The notes beneath the pieces were generated by a model. The model saw only the letters and a program-made list of their open reading frames with translations, did not search any database and was not told where the DNA came from. The translations under genes and the position numbers were made by a program. A stretch of 64,000 bases of DNA from Zeus faber (lineage: Eukaryota; Chordata; Actinopteri; Zeiformes; Zeidae): the NCBI GenBank assembly GCA_960531495.1, contig OY482848.1, positions 16,774,897 through 16,838,896 on the forward strand, written 5' to 3'. Shown here piece by piece: positions 9,944 to 62,000 of this stretch (position 1 is the stretch's first letter; each line of letters opens with the position of its first letter).

Positions 9944-12900
9944 TACAGAGTGCCGGTCCTGCTGGCTCCGGCAGAGACAGCAGTGGACTACAAGTGCAGG
10001 CCATATATGACTTTGTGCCAGGTAAGACCAGTAAATTCTCAATCCGTCAGATTGACAGTCATATTTCGATAAGGCACCAGAGATAACAGCCGGTGGTCCA
10101 TGTGTTTTGCGTCCAGAGGGTCCTGGGGAGCTGAGCGTGAGGGTAGGAGACGTGATCAGCATGGTGGAGCAGGTGGATGACTGTTGGTACAAAGGCACAT
10201 GCAGAGGATCTTCCGGGTTCTTCCCCATAAACTGTGTCCAAGCCTTGGTAAGACATGAACCGGCGATCGTGCTTGGCAAACAGGCAAGGTAAACGCTGTT
10301 ATCCGGAGTTCAATCTCCTTGCTTTAAAAATGTAAATAAATCTTGGCTTTGTTCAATAGACAAATTTGCCACTCCCTTCAAATGAGCCAAAGAAGCCAAA
10401 GAAACCATCAAACATAATCAGGTAACGCGCGTGTGTGTTATAGATCTATATTTTTTTCTCTTTTAACGATACAACTTCAATGGCTTATGTAACACACTAC
10501 ACTATTAACAGATTTAAACGTGGTTGTGTGTCTGCTAGTGGTCCGAGGTGCGTTGCCAGGTTCGATTTCGAGGGGGAGCACGCTGACGAGCTGTCCTTCT
10601 CTGAAGGGGACGCGATCGTTTTGATCGAGTACGTCCCACCGGACTGGGCACGCGGTCAGATCGGCAACTATACGGGAATATTTCCTCTAAACTTCGTAGA
10701 GGTCATCGAAGATCTGCCGCCTCCCACTCAGCAGCAGGCACCGAACCCAAAAATACCATTGCCTGGTAGGTGAATCTTACAAATCTGATAGGCGATTATA
10801 GCGACTCATCAAAATTGTCTATTTCTTTAGCTGTAAGCGAAAAAGTCCAACCATACGAGTAAAATGGGTTTGGTGGTAGAATTCATTTTTATTCATGAAT
10901 ATGAGGCAGCTCTAGTGTACAGTATAATTCATCAAAGCACAGTATGACCCTGTTGTTTCTCACCCATAAAGAAATAAAGAACTTATTTGTCCTTGGTTGA
11001 ATTGCCTTCATCCATGCTCTTTCTTTGTGTTGGCTGACATTTCGCCTGCTTGTGAGCCTGGACTCTGCGCATTCCGTTTCCATTTCATTAAAAGCTCTGA
11101 GTACAGCAGGTCCCTGAGCATCAAACTTGAAGCCTCTGGATGAATACGGCATACTTGTGTCTCGGGTTCATGCGGAATAAATTACAGGGTTATTCTCCGT
11201 AGAGTGCCCACAGATTTATTCTAATCTCTTTTCAATCCCTTGTGTAATGACCACAAATGTTTTTTTAAATATATATATTTTTTAATATTTTTTTTAACTT
11301 TTCTCCTAGGAATGGTTGCTCTGCCAAATACTCAACCTGCAGCTGCGAAACCTGTCCAGGTAACCCTGCTATGTTAATATAGACCACGACCGTGACGATA
11401 GCACAGTTCATTATGTGGGGCTCAACACTTACTTTTAAAAGTGGTTGCCAGGCTTTCGGTTGCCGAAACTGAAAATATGCTTGCCATTTTTAGTCACCTT
11501 ATATCTTGAGCAATTAAGATACTATGCAGTTATACGTCAGCTTAACAACGAAAATGTGACGTGAAATAATGTTTAAACGCTTTTATTACAGTATGAAAAC
11601 AAAATTCTCTGTAGACAGTGTTTCATCTGATACTTTACGGAATTTGAATCCTCAGAGGCGAAGAAACACAAGTCAAGACAGAGAAGAGCTGTGATAACAC
11701 TAACTCCTCTGGTCACACTCGGTCTGATCACAGCCGGCATCTCTGTCTCTCTCTTACACCCACATGTATATGCTCGGCAATAAGAATCCACCGTTGTTTA
11801 TAATGAGGGGACAGACAGGACTGTCGAGAATCTTATTGTCTGTGTGGCATCTTTCCATTTAAAAGTAGCTCTCCACCAGATGAGGTCCGAGCCGCGCTCA
11901 CTAATGCTGTCTGTCTACATAGATGACAACTGGTTATTGTATTGTAACGACTATATGTTGACAAATTTGACCAAATTGACTAGAAAAAAGACTAAAACTC
12001 AAGACATTTCCCGTTTTGTTTTTTTTTAGTTGGTTTAGTAAGTACACAGTAAAGTTTGTTGTTTTTTTTTGTCTACTTATTAAAATGTTTTTTCCACACT
12101 TAGTTGTAGTTAACCGTACAGGGATACAAACACACGTATGGTGGGAAAAAAGGTCTGAAATATAGTTGTGGTGGTAGCCGACGGTTTTCCGGGTTCCCAT
12201 GAACAATCACTTTCGACAGGCGCTTTTCCTACCCCGTGACCGCAGCATCGCGTCCTGCTTTGGGGCACTTTCAACCGGAGACTTATCGCCGCGTCTTAGT
12301 TCTATCGCAATATCAGAGAATGAGTCGATTAGTTTATCGATTGCGGATGTCGCTATGGACTAGTCACAGAAGTCATTGAGTGGGTGAGTTGTTTGTATCC
12401 CAGACTGTGATAACCTTGCTCTACTGCCGACCACTGTGATTGACTGACTGGTTGACAATTGACCGACCTGGTTGCCGGGGTGGACAACAGTCACTGTTGA
12501 GTCCCTCTGTTTATGTTTGCCTCGTATGATAAATTGCCAGAAATCAAGGTTTGATTGGCTGCTCCCATGCCTCGTTGATGTAAAAGCTCTTTTTTTGCTC
12601 TGCTCTTATTGTAGGTCTCTCAGTCTGCTGAGAAGTGGGTAGTGGCTCTGTATGACTTCACGGGGCAGACAGAGGAGGACTTGTCCATCCGGCAGGGAGA
12701 CTGTATCCTGGTCACAAAGCATGTCGACGCTGAGTGGTGCACTGGGAGGCTCAACGGCAAGGAGGGCTTTTTCCCCACGGCCTTTGTTGAAACCAGCTCA
12801 GGTATTAGGTTCCACTGGCCTCATTCTGTATTGTTGACTTGATGACAATATTGACTTGGGGGGGACCTGGGGCAATGAGCCAAGAAACTCCAAGAACTTG

Positions 12901-13472
12901 TTTTTTTCCCTTCATTGGAATGTGTCCACTAGAATATTTACTAATAGGTGAAAGCTAGAGTGCCTCCATGTGGTCGGTAGGAGAAATGAACTGTAAGAAT
13001 GTTGTCGTCAGTTAAGCAACCGGCTGTGAGGCAATCTGTTAGTATTTAACAAAAGTATGCATTTTTCTCATATCGTACTTGAAATATTTGCTCATCAGTA
13101 TTCGTAGTGCTACTCAAAACAGCCTAGTACCTCTTTAATAACCGGTGTGGTTTTACGTGGTGGTTCCCAGGCCAGTTGGCGGCGCTGGACACTCTGCATA
13201 CTGGTGGCGCGGGAGGAGCGAGGGCTAAAGCTCTGTTTCAGTTTCATTCTGATTGTGATGAAGAGCTTTCTTTCCAGGTTAGACCCCCCCCCCAAAGATG
13301 CAGTGGTTTAATAACATTTTCTAGAAATGGCACTATTTGATGTTGTCTTTTTACTTTACAGGTCGGAGACATCATAACCAACCTGGAATCCGTTGATGAA
13401 GAGTGGTTCTTGGGTGATTTGAAGGGGAAACGGGCTCTAGTCCCTAAAAACTATGTACAGGTCTTTGGATAA
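3090..13472 (+). CDS. sh3d19: SH3 domain-containing protein 19 (Eve-1/EBP), 21 coding exons
   Basis: Spliced adaptor gene. The joined coding exons are 3090-3141 (tentative), 4290-4329, 5468-5508, 5831-5870, 6057-6192, 6459-6618, 6743-7816, 7956-8075, 8346-8452, 8914-8951, 9099-9318, 9421-9489, 9687-9830, 9949-10021, 10117-10247, 10360-10421, 10539-10765, 11310-11359, 12615-12801, 13171-13277 and 13362-13472. They total 3,189 nt (1,062 aa plus stop) with every junction in phase. The N-terminal two thirds is disordered and proline-rich, with a PPSY motif near residue 105 and several PPRP-type stretches. The C-terminal third carries five SH3 domains (about 672-736, 764-814, 838-897, 936-990, 1008-1062). 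Segments such as RCVARF, DELSFSEG and TGIFPLNFVE match mammalian SH3D19. The family is known to bind ADAM metalloprotease tails and endophilin and to affect growth-factor shedding and Ras signalling. The gene is convergent with rps3a. Identity is certain; only the first coding exon is weak. Confidence 0.95.
3142..4289 (+). other. sh3d19 intron 1 (tentative)
   Basis: 1.1 kb, mostly AT-rich in the second half, with short poly(T) runs and a small direct repeat of ATACAGGAAATACA at ~4019-4050. No further exon or element recognised. Confidence 0.4.
4290..4329 (+). CDS. sh3d19: sh3d19 coding exon 2 (40 nt micro-exon)
   Basis: Acceptor TCTCCGCAG and donor GTAGGC bracket 40 nt. Read in the phase forced by the next exons it gives RSERAKPDHCCSS with no stop. 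It continues into the Ser-Ile-Arg-rich segment of exon 3. Confidence 0.75.
4330..5467 (+). other. sh3d19 intron 2
   Basis: 1.1 kb with a moderately GC-rich central part (4480-5100). No exon with matching phase, repeat family or RNA gene recognised. Confidence 0.5.
5468..5508 (+). CDS. sh3d19: sh3d19 coding exon 3 (41 nt micro-exon)
   Basis: Acceptor CTCTTTTCAG, donor GTGAGT. It encodes QGPLSSIRAAIKR, a basic, probably conserved N-terminal motif. The other two frames do not join to exon 4 without a stop. Confidence 0.82.
5831..5870 (+). CDS. sh3d19: sh3d19 coding exon 4 (40 nt micro-exon)
   Basis: Acceptor CTCCCTTCAG, donor GTAAAG. It encodes TRATSQCDHNRERR and reads into RRPEIT of exon 5. 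One alternative frame hits TGA within the exon, which supports the chosen phase. Confidence 0.85.
6057..6192 (+). CDS. sh3d19: sh3d19 coding exon 5
   Basis: 136 nt between TTCTTAAAG and GTACCG. It begins RPEITILSAEPL and is rich in Pro, Ser and Gly, as expected of the unstructured N-terminal region. It ends on a complete codon. Confidence 0.88.
6459..6618 (+). CDS. sh3d19: sh3d19 coding exon 6 with PPSY motif
   Basis: Acceptor TGTTTTAG, donor GTAAGA, 160 nt. It starts PPPSYDQVIKEKTHEEH. The PPSY is a classic group I WW-domain ligand, so an interaction with a NEDD4-type or YAP-type WW protein is possible (inference from the motif alone). Confidence 0.9.
6743..7816 (+). CDS. sh3d19: sh3d19 coding exon 7 (large proline-rich exon)
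   Basis: 1,074 nt uninterrupted, acceptor TCTCTACAG, donor GTAAGT. It begins AKKPQKPPRPLLPKS. Near its 3' half it has RARIKAFESQASAENG followed by NKPLVAGKPAVAAKPS, which aligns to the SRIKVFEGQ...GKPSVAPKP start of the human 790-aa form. The residues before that point therefore correspond to a longer N-terminal form. Many PxxP motifs are candidate SH3 ligands. Confidence 0.96.
7956..8075 (+). CDS. sh3d19: sh3d19 coding exon 8
   Basis: 120 nt; donor GTGAGT. It encodes a basic stretch with RRPTTIRVNRKM, matching human KPTVIRIPAKPG in position and character. Confidence 0.92.
8346..8452 (+). CDS. sh3d19: sh3d19 coding exon 9
   Basis: 107 nt, acceptor CTCTGTCAG, donor GTAAGA. It encodes SPPPLPAQRPVGS, matching human SPPPLPAEKPIGN, a conserved proline motif. 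Confidence 0.95.
8914..8951 (+). CDS. sh3d19: sh3d19 coding exon 10 (38 nt)
   Basis: Acceptor AATTTTCAG, donor GTGAGT. It encodes EFGYKAAESQPP and ends two bases into an Arg codon completed in exon 11. A ~77-bp (CA)n tract starts 25 nt into the downstream intron. Confidence 0.88.
8977..9053. repeat. (CA)38 microsatellite in sh3d19 intron 10
   Basis: Uninterrupted CA from 25 nt after the exon 10 donor to 45 nt before the exon 11 acceptor, filling more than half of a 147-nt intron. Confidence 0.95.
9099..9318 (+). CDS. sh3d19: sh3d19 coding exon 11
   Basis: 220 nt, acceptor CTCTTCCAG, donor GTGAGA. It encodes GKVLPPRPPPAK, GRPPPPRF and GPVLPPRPSPGHRLYNKY. These match the human PPRPVNGK, ERPPPPK and DPVLPPRPKPGHPLYSKY segments that lead into the first SH3 domain. 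Confidence 0.97.
9421..9489 (+). CDS. sh3d19: sh3d19 coding exon 12, SH3-1 start
   Basis: 69 nt encoding LGLPHGIAACDYNGVNRGEL, aligning to human LSVPHGIANEDIVSQNPGEL, the first half of the divergent first SH3 domain. No ALYDY motif is visible. Confidence 0.96.
9687..9830 (+). CDS. sh3d19: sh3d19 coding exon 13, SH3-1 end
   Basis: 144 nt encoding KNEVLLLMEETDHSTFTC and GKVHKSHMKVITPL, matching human GDVLVMLKQTENNYLEC and GRVHLSQMKIITPL. It lacks the W and GxFP residues typical of SH3 ligand grooves, so this domain may bind atypically. Confidence 0.96.
9900..9942. repeat. (TG)21 microsatellite at the sh3d19 exon 14 acceptor
   Basis: Ends 6 nt before the exon; the intron is only 118 nt and has little pyrimidine tract. 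Confidence 0.95.
9949..10021 (+). CDS. sh3d19: sh3d19 coding exon 14, SH3-2 start
   Basis: 73 nt, donor GTAAGA. It encodes a Gly/Ser linker then LQVQAIYDFVP, the ALYDY strand of SH3-2. The acceptor TGGTACAG is preceded directly by ~42 nt of (TG)n instead of a pyrimidine tract. Confidence 0.92.
10117..10247 (+). CDS. sh3d19: sh3d19 coding exon 15, SH3-2 end
   Basis: 131 nt encoding GELSVRVGDVISMVEQVDD, CWYKGTCRGSSGFFPINCV. The W of WYKG and the FFPINCV strand are canonical SH3 groove residues. Confidence 0.96.
10360..10421 (+). CDS. sh3d19: sh3d19 coding exon 16, linker
   Basis: 62 nt between TTCAATAG and GTAACG, encoding the basic linker NEPKKPKKPSN between SH3-2 and SH3-3. Confidence 0.9.
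10539..10765 (+). CDS. sh3d19: sh3d19 coding exon 17, SH3-3
   Basis: 227 nt carrying a whole SH3 domain in one exon: CVARFDFEG, DELSFSEGDAIVLIEYV, DWARGQIG, TGIFPLNFVEVIED. It is very close to human SH3D19 SH3-3 and is the strongest single identifier of the gene. Confidence 0.98.
10766..11309 (+). other. sh3d19 intron 17
   Basis: No exon recognised. An 87-codon open frame on the - strand (10889-11152) shows no familiar motif and I do not call it a gene. Confidence 0.5.
11310..11359 (+). CDS. sh3d19: sh3d19 coding exon 18, linker
   Basis: 50 nt between TTTTCTCCTAG and GTAACC, encoding MVALPNTQPAAAKPVQ, a short linker before SH3-4. The phase joins on both sides. Confidence 0.85.
11360..12614 (+). 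other. sh3d19 intron 18
   Basis: 1.25 kb, AT-rich with short poly(T)/poly(A) runs. Nothing recognised. Confidence 0.5.
12615..12801 (+). CDS. sh3d19: sh3d19 coding exon 19, SH3-4
   Basis: 187 nt encoding a complete SH3: WVVALYDFTGQTEEDLS, GDCILVTKHVDAEWCTG, GFFPTAFVE. Canonical groove residues are present. Confidence 0.98.
13171..13277 (+). CDS. sh3d19: sh3d19 coding exon 20, SH3-5 start
   Basis: 107 nt encoding a Gly/Ala linker then RAKALFQFHSDCDEELSFQ, the first strands of SH3-5 (human KAKALYDFRGENEDELSFK). Confidence 0.97.
13362..13472 (+). CDS. sh3d19: sh3d19 last coding exon, SH3-5 end
   Basis: 111 nt including the TAA stop, encoding VGDIITNLESVDEEWFLG and ALVPKNYVQVFG. The usual GIFP is replaced by ALVP. 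The protein ends straight after the domain, as in human. Confidence 0.97.
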   Translation, partial: VGDIITNLESVDEEWFLGDLKGKRALVPKNYVQVFG

Positions 13473-13780
13473 TGTCTAAGGAAAGACACCGTTAGCAGGA
13501 CCCACTGTGTACACCTTCCTGCAATGTATACTGATCTACAGGTGAAATGTGGAGGAAGTCAAGTATTTCAGTTATAAGTTAAGTGTGATTCAGCAATTGT
13601 CCTCTGCATTTAAAGGTAGTTATGGGAAAGGAAAAAAAAAAGCAAAAAAAAAAAAAGCTTGACAGCATTACTATAGCATTTGTACCAAAGTGAGTTAATT
13701 TAGAAAGCTACTTCAAATTACAACTGTAAGACTCGTGAATGTAACCGTTTTTGCAATAAATCCTTGGGAACTGCAGAGTT
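13473..13780 (+). other. sh3d19: sh3d19 3' UTR with poly(A) signal
   Basis: AT-rich sequence after the stop, with an AATAAA hexamer at 13755-13760. Cleavage is expected about 15-25 nt later. The true 3' end may be longer; only the hexamer is seen. Confidence 0.65.
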
Positions 13781-14299
13781 GAGTACTTTGGGTGAGAGAC
13801 CTGTCTAACCTTTGCATGAGATGGTAAAACATGCAGACACTTGACTTCATTTACAAAATTGCTTCATACAGAACTGTTCAACTTAAATACTCACCTGGAA
13901 AAAAAGTTATTCAAAGCGGCCTCATTTGAATGTGAACACATCCATAACCTTTTAGAAACCCTTGTGGGGTGGTCCAGTAATGGCTCAAACCTTAGCCTTT
14001 TTATAAAGCAATACTACTTAATGCAAAACCTTTGGCCATACTGTATCCATAAATGCAGAGTTATTTTCTTTGAAATGCAGCTGAGCAATTAACCTAGAAT
14101 GGAATAACTTGAGATGCTGTATCTCCCCAATTTCACAGAGGCCTTGGATTGAGCTTACAGTAAAGCATCAATGTCTCCAGACACATGGATGAAAATGGTT
14201 AAGACCTTCTAGTTTGAATCTGGCCAAGAACAAATCCCCCCCCTCAAAAAAAACTACCCCTTCAGGGAGGTCATACTTATGTAGGAAAAACATACACCA
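13781..14299. other. sh3d19/rps3a tail-to-tail spacer
   Basis: About 0.5 kb of ordinary AT-rich sequence between the two poly(A) signals. No element recognised. Confidence 0.6.
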
Positions 14300-14341
14300 G
14301 ATTAAGTCATTTACATTTTTTTATTATTAAATCCGATGTGC
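14300..14341 (-). other. rps3a: rps3a short 3' UTR and poly(A) signal
   Basis: On the - strand an AATAAA lies only 16 nt after the stop (14320-14325 on +), followed by an A-rich run. A very short 3' UTR is usual for ribosomal protein mRNAs. Confidence 0.75.
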
Positions 14342-19454
<5,113 letters not shown>

Positions 19455-19556
19455 GTTGGCTACAGGGAGTGAAAGAGGAAGAGGTCGGTAATACCGCGAG
19501 AAATAAAGAGATCTGTGTGGACGGGATTTGGCCACATCTCGCGAGTCATTGGCTTT
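19455..19556 (-). promoter_or_regulatory. rps3a: rps3a promoter and 5' TOP region
   Basis: Just before the ATG the - strand reads CTCTTCCTCTTTC (about 19472-19484), a 5' TOP-like pyrimidine tract that in ribosomal mRNAs places translation under mTOR/LARP1 control. About 20 nt further upstream is an AT-rich TATA-like CTTTATTT (19501-19508). Then comes CTCGCGAGAT (19535-19544), a palindromic housekeeping motif, and a CCAAT box (19548-19552). The start site is inferred from the tract, not observed. Confidence 0.7.
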
Positions 19557-19834
19557 GGCGCCCTCTACTGGTATTTATAGGAGTGTATCTTACCCGTGAT
19601 TTGAAAGCGTTAAACATCAAAATGGAACTACAACACTCCTTTTCAAACTTGTCTTTACTTGGTGCTGCTTAGAACTCGGACTCGATTGGGATAAATAACA
19701 TTTTCAGAAATAAAGAGTTTGCACACTGTGCATAGTTGAATTCGTTTTCTCACTGAAATGATTATAATTTGATCTTTCGTGTATCTTGAATAATCTTCCA
19801 TTCCATCCATTTGATATATATATATAATATTTTG

Positions 19835-19900
<66 letters not shown>

Positions 19901-21829
19901 CCTTACATAACATTACATTTGACAATCTATTCACATGACATTGTGCCAGTGAAACACCCAAGATCTGATCCTTTGAACTGGAAGAACCTGACTGCTGAGG
20001 AGTATTCCGCCATCCCCACCCAAACCCTTATTGGAACAAAGAGAAGCTATTTTGTCCATGGTGGCATACAGTATTTGCATTCGTTGAAATTATATTCGCA
20101 AAGTCATGGGGGAAAAAAAAATCGATTTAAATTTAGGACACTGGCAATATGAGAATTTGAGTGCAGCAGATACATTGGCACATATTCATTTAAATGACTC
20201 ACTTCCAGATGACTGCATTTTATGCATGACAGGCAACTGTCAGGCTTGTTGCAGGCCACTTTGCCTTATCTCATAATCACTGGGATCGTTTGACCTCTTT
20301 AGCCTTGAGCCCATTACAACAGATTCCAGTTAATAGTCTTACATATATTTCGTGGGCCTAGGTCTTGGGTCAGTGGAGGCAAATTTTAATTTTAAGTCGT
20401 GTTATGTGATTGTTTTTTTTTCACTGAAATACAATCACTTCCGAGTTCTGCACTGAAGACTGTAAAGCGCCAGTGTCGGTGGTGATTAAAATGTAGCTCA
20501 CAGTGCAGTCTCTGTGGACAGCTCTCCAGCTCGGGGCGGCGGGTCAACAGCAACAACACAGCGACAGTTGCTGCCACCGAGACACCGCTTGGGGCCTTCG
20601 CATGATCCCACCGACACACAAAGCCATTCGTTAATGTTCAGATTGTAGCAGTGGTTTCACATTTTGTACATTCCAAGAACGCGCCAACAAACTGATTATG
20701 GCACTATCGTTGGCTCCTATCGTTGGCACAGGTTTTAGTACAGATAATGAGAGTCTCATTTAAAGGTCAACTATGTCTCATAATGAGACATGAGACACTG
20801 TGTTTTATTGATGTATTTTTAATTTATTATTTTGTATTATTAGTGGTGTACATTCAATGTTTCGATTTCCCCCATATTTATTTGTATGTTATACACATGC
20901 AATTCTTGGTGAATTTCATCACATAACAATGCCTGTAATACAACAAAACAAGTGCCCCGACAGCATTGGCTGAATTCTGTGAAAACGACGATATTTTGGA
21001 ATTTGAACGGAACAGCAAAACAGGTGGAGACAGTGGGATGTCGTAATGGTGGCATTCGTTTAATACATTCATGACGGTCGAACATCTGAATATCTTACAG
21101 ATATGGAAGTGTTTCGTAAAGTAATGGGAATAAAAAATATATATCTACAAATGAGCAATGCACAATAAAGTCAAGTAAAATTAACTACAAAATAGAAAAA
21201 CGAGTACAACAAGTTCCCAGGGATAACAATGAACGTCCGCGTCAACATGAGGTTTCATTGTCATTTTTTAAAAACGCGATAGAAGATCGTATGAGGCGCA
21301 GTGTTTTCCGTCCGCACCTGCGCTGCGCTGGTGTTGGGTCGTTCTTAAACGATCCGATCTGTTTGAACGGCTCTTGAGTGGGAACGGAGGGCACCGCGTC
21401 TCGCTGGCCGGTGAGCCGCTCTTTTTCTTTCTTTTGATTTGTTTTTTTCCTTTGCCAAGTTTTCCCAGACAGATATGTCGCGCTATTTGTTGCCACCACC
21501 ACCACCCCCCCTCTCATCCATTTCAGAGACGTCCCATCCTGCGATCCTCCCTCGCCCTGGGGCGCCTTGGCCGTCGCGTCAGGTTCACAGGGCGGAGGCG
21601 CGCACCGGTCGTCAGCGCCAAGGTTCATACGCGATTAAACTCGAACGTTTCACTTCAGCAGGTTATTTTACGGTTGTTATTTATGTGTGAAAGATGACCC
21701 GCCACAGTTCATTTTTATTGCGGGGTATCTACATCGTATATCCACAAACAAACAAATAAACGAACGAACCGACAAAAACGAAATATTAACGGAATAAAAA
21801 AAAAACAAAACATATTTAGGAAGAGCGTC
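19557..21829. other. rps3a/lrba intergenic region
   Basis: No coding exon seen on either strand. It includes a long (AT)n tract (19835-19900), AT-rich DNA to ~21,240, and a pyrimidine-rich stretch (21420-21560). Divergent distance from the rps3a start to the lrba ATG is about 3.1 kb. Confidence 0.5.
19835..19900. repeat. (AT)n microsatellite
   Basis: About 33 AT units, preceded by a shorter imperfect AT stretch at 19814-19830. Confidence 0.95.
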
Positions 21830-22580
21830 ATATTATCTTCGGGTGCTATTGACGAAATTCGCCACCGCGCGGATCGGCGGCACGCGTGTGGGGAGGAGGA
21901 AGGGAAAGAGGAGGCCTTTTCCTTTCGAACGACTCTCGGAAACGAACCGCAGCCATTAGGGCCCCGGTTCCCTCCGAGGAGCCGGAACGCCCGTCGCCAT
22001 GCCGCACACCTGAGCTCGTCCACTGAAGAGACGCGACGCCCACCGCGCATGCGCGACTCTCTCACGGCGTACACTGTCATGGCGCGGACGAGCTGAGGCT
22101 CCGGGCTGAATCAGGAAGAAGAGGCGCCGTGACCGGGTTAACGTCGCCTTCTCCACCGAGTCGCGGAGTTTTTTTTTTTCTCCCGAGGAGGAGGAGGGCA
22201 CGTGTACGCCGCGGCCCCTCCGCCGAGTCTCGCCGGACTTGAGCGCCTGTTTTTTTGTTTTTCATTTGCGGGACTTGTGCTGTCGCCAGGGCGCTACCTG
22301 TCAAGTGGGAAACAGCGGTTCAACGGCTTAATTTTCACCCGCGGATCAAGTTTCGGAGCCGGGGTGAGGAGTTGTGCCGGTCCCGGCGACAGTGCCGCCT
22401 TCTGGCTGCTTCCCAGGCTGGGATTATCCGGTAAAAAAAAGTGCCTTGGATGGAGACGGAGCGTCTTATTTGTTTGTCTGTGTGCGATAACACCTGGGAG
22501 GGAGGTAGATAAGGGTATTTCACCTGCACACCGCGGGTGAACAGGTGCTTCACCTGCGGACACGCCGCTCTTCCTCGGCC
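21830..22580 (+). promoter_or_regulatory. lrba: lrba CpG-rich promoter and 5' UTR
   Basis: From about 21,840 base composition switches from AT-rich to GC- and CpG-rich (many CGCGC, GCGCATGCGC and CCGCGG words), which continues into lrba exon 1. There is no clear TATA box. This fits a CpG-island housekeeping promoter with dispersed starts. GCGCATGCGCG near 22045 matches the core of an NRF1 site (GCGCATGCGC). The transcription start and any upstream non-coding exon cannot be placed by eye. Confidence 0.65.
22450..22512 (+). other. possible upstream ORF in lrba leader
   Basis: A 20-codon ORF (METERLICLSVCDNTWEGGR, then TAA) ends 68 nt before the lrba ATG. It matters only if transcription starts upstream of 22,450. 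Its start context (TTGGATGG) is only moderate. Confidence 0.35.
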
Positions 22581-61175
<38,595 letters not shown>

Positions 61176-61954
61176 GTAAGTGCCCCCTCTGCACCGCGCG
61201 GCTCTCCTAAATCATCCCCCGCCGTCTACCGTCCCCGTACCAAGCACTCCGTGTTGCACCAGAGGGTATTCCCCGCGGGCCACTGCCATTGTTATATACA
61301 GCAAAGCAAATGAGCATAAATTCTGCAACACTCAGCTATTTTTACACAAGTCGCCCGCCGCTGCAAGGCGAAAGACGGAGCTTATATTTGATGTGATATA
61401 GTATGTACACAGCCTCTGGTTTAAAGACCACTACCTAGTCAACCCGACTCATCTATCCATAAATTAAGCACATCAATTGTTGATTAAATGTATTATATAA
61501 TATTATACAATATAAAAATATATATGTTAAGAGAGGGAAAAACATTGTGTCCATTTCTATAGCCGAGGGCTTATGAATGATCTTTTCCATCCATTTATTT
61601 AATTTGTTTAGAGGTATTCATTTAATAAAAGGGAGTGACGCAATTTTGTTGAAGGTCTTTTATTTGGTTTTGATTATTAATGTTTTTTTATTTGAAGTCT
61701 TATATTTTATAAATACGAGACACTTTCACACTTTATTAATCCCCGGGGGAAAGTTCAGTATAAATGAATAAAAAAACAATAAATAAATAAAGCAATCTGT
61801 AGGTTTTTGCCGCATCTTATAGGATGTTGTCTCTGGACCTTGTAGTATTTAATTTTAATATTGACTATTTTGCAAACAATGCATGGGAACTTCTGAAAGT
61901 AATACATTGCAGATTTTCACTCTGCCAGGAGTGTGGGTGTACTTGTCTGCTTTT

Positions 61955-61960
<6 letters not shown>

Positions 61961-61998
<38 letters not shown>
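61961..61998. repeat. (AT)19 microsatellite
   Basis: Pure AT of about 38 bp. Confidence 0.9.

Positions 61999-62000
<2 letters not shown>

Noticed and set aside
10889..11152. 87-codon open frame on the - strand in sh3d19 intron 17
   Set aside because: No splice context, homologue or motif recognised; length is within chance for intron DNA.
19921..20070. Protein-like stretch near the (AT)n tract between rps3a and lrba
   Set aside because: The frame is short and unsupported by splice sites; I could not place it in any family.
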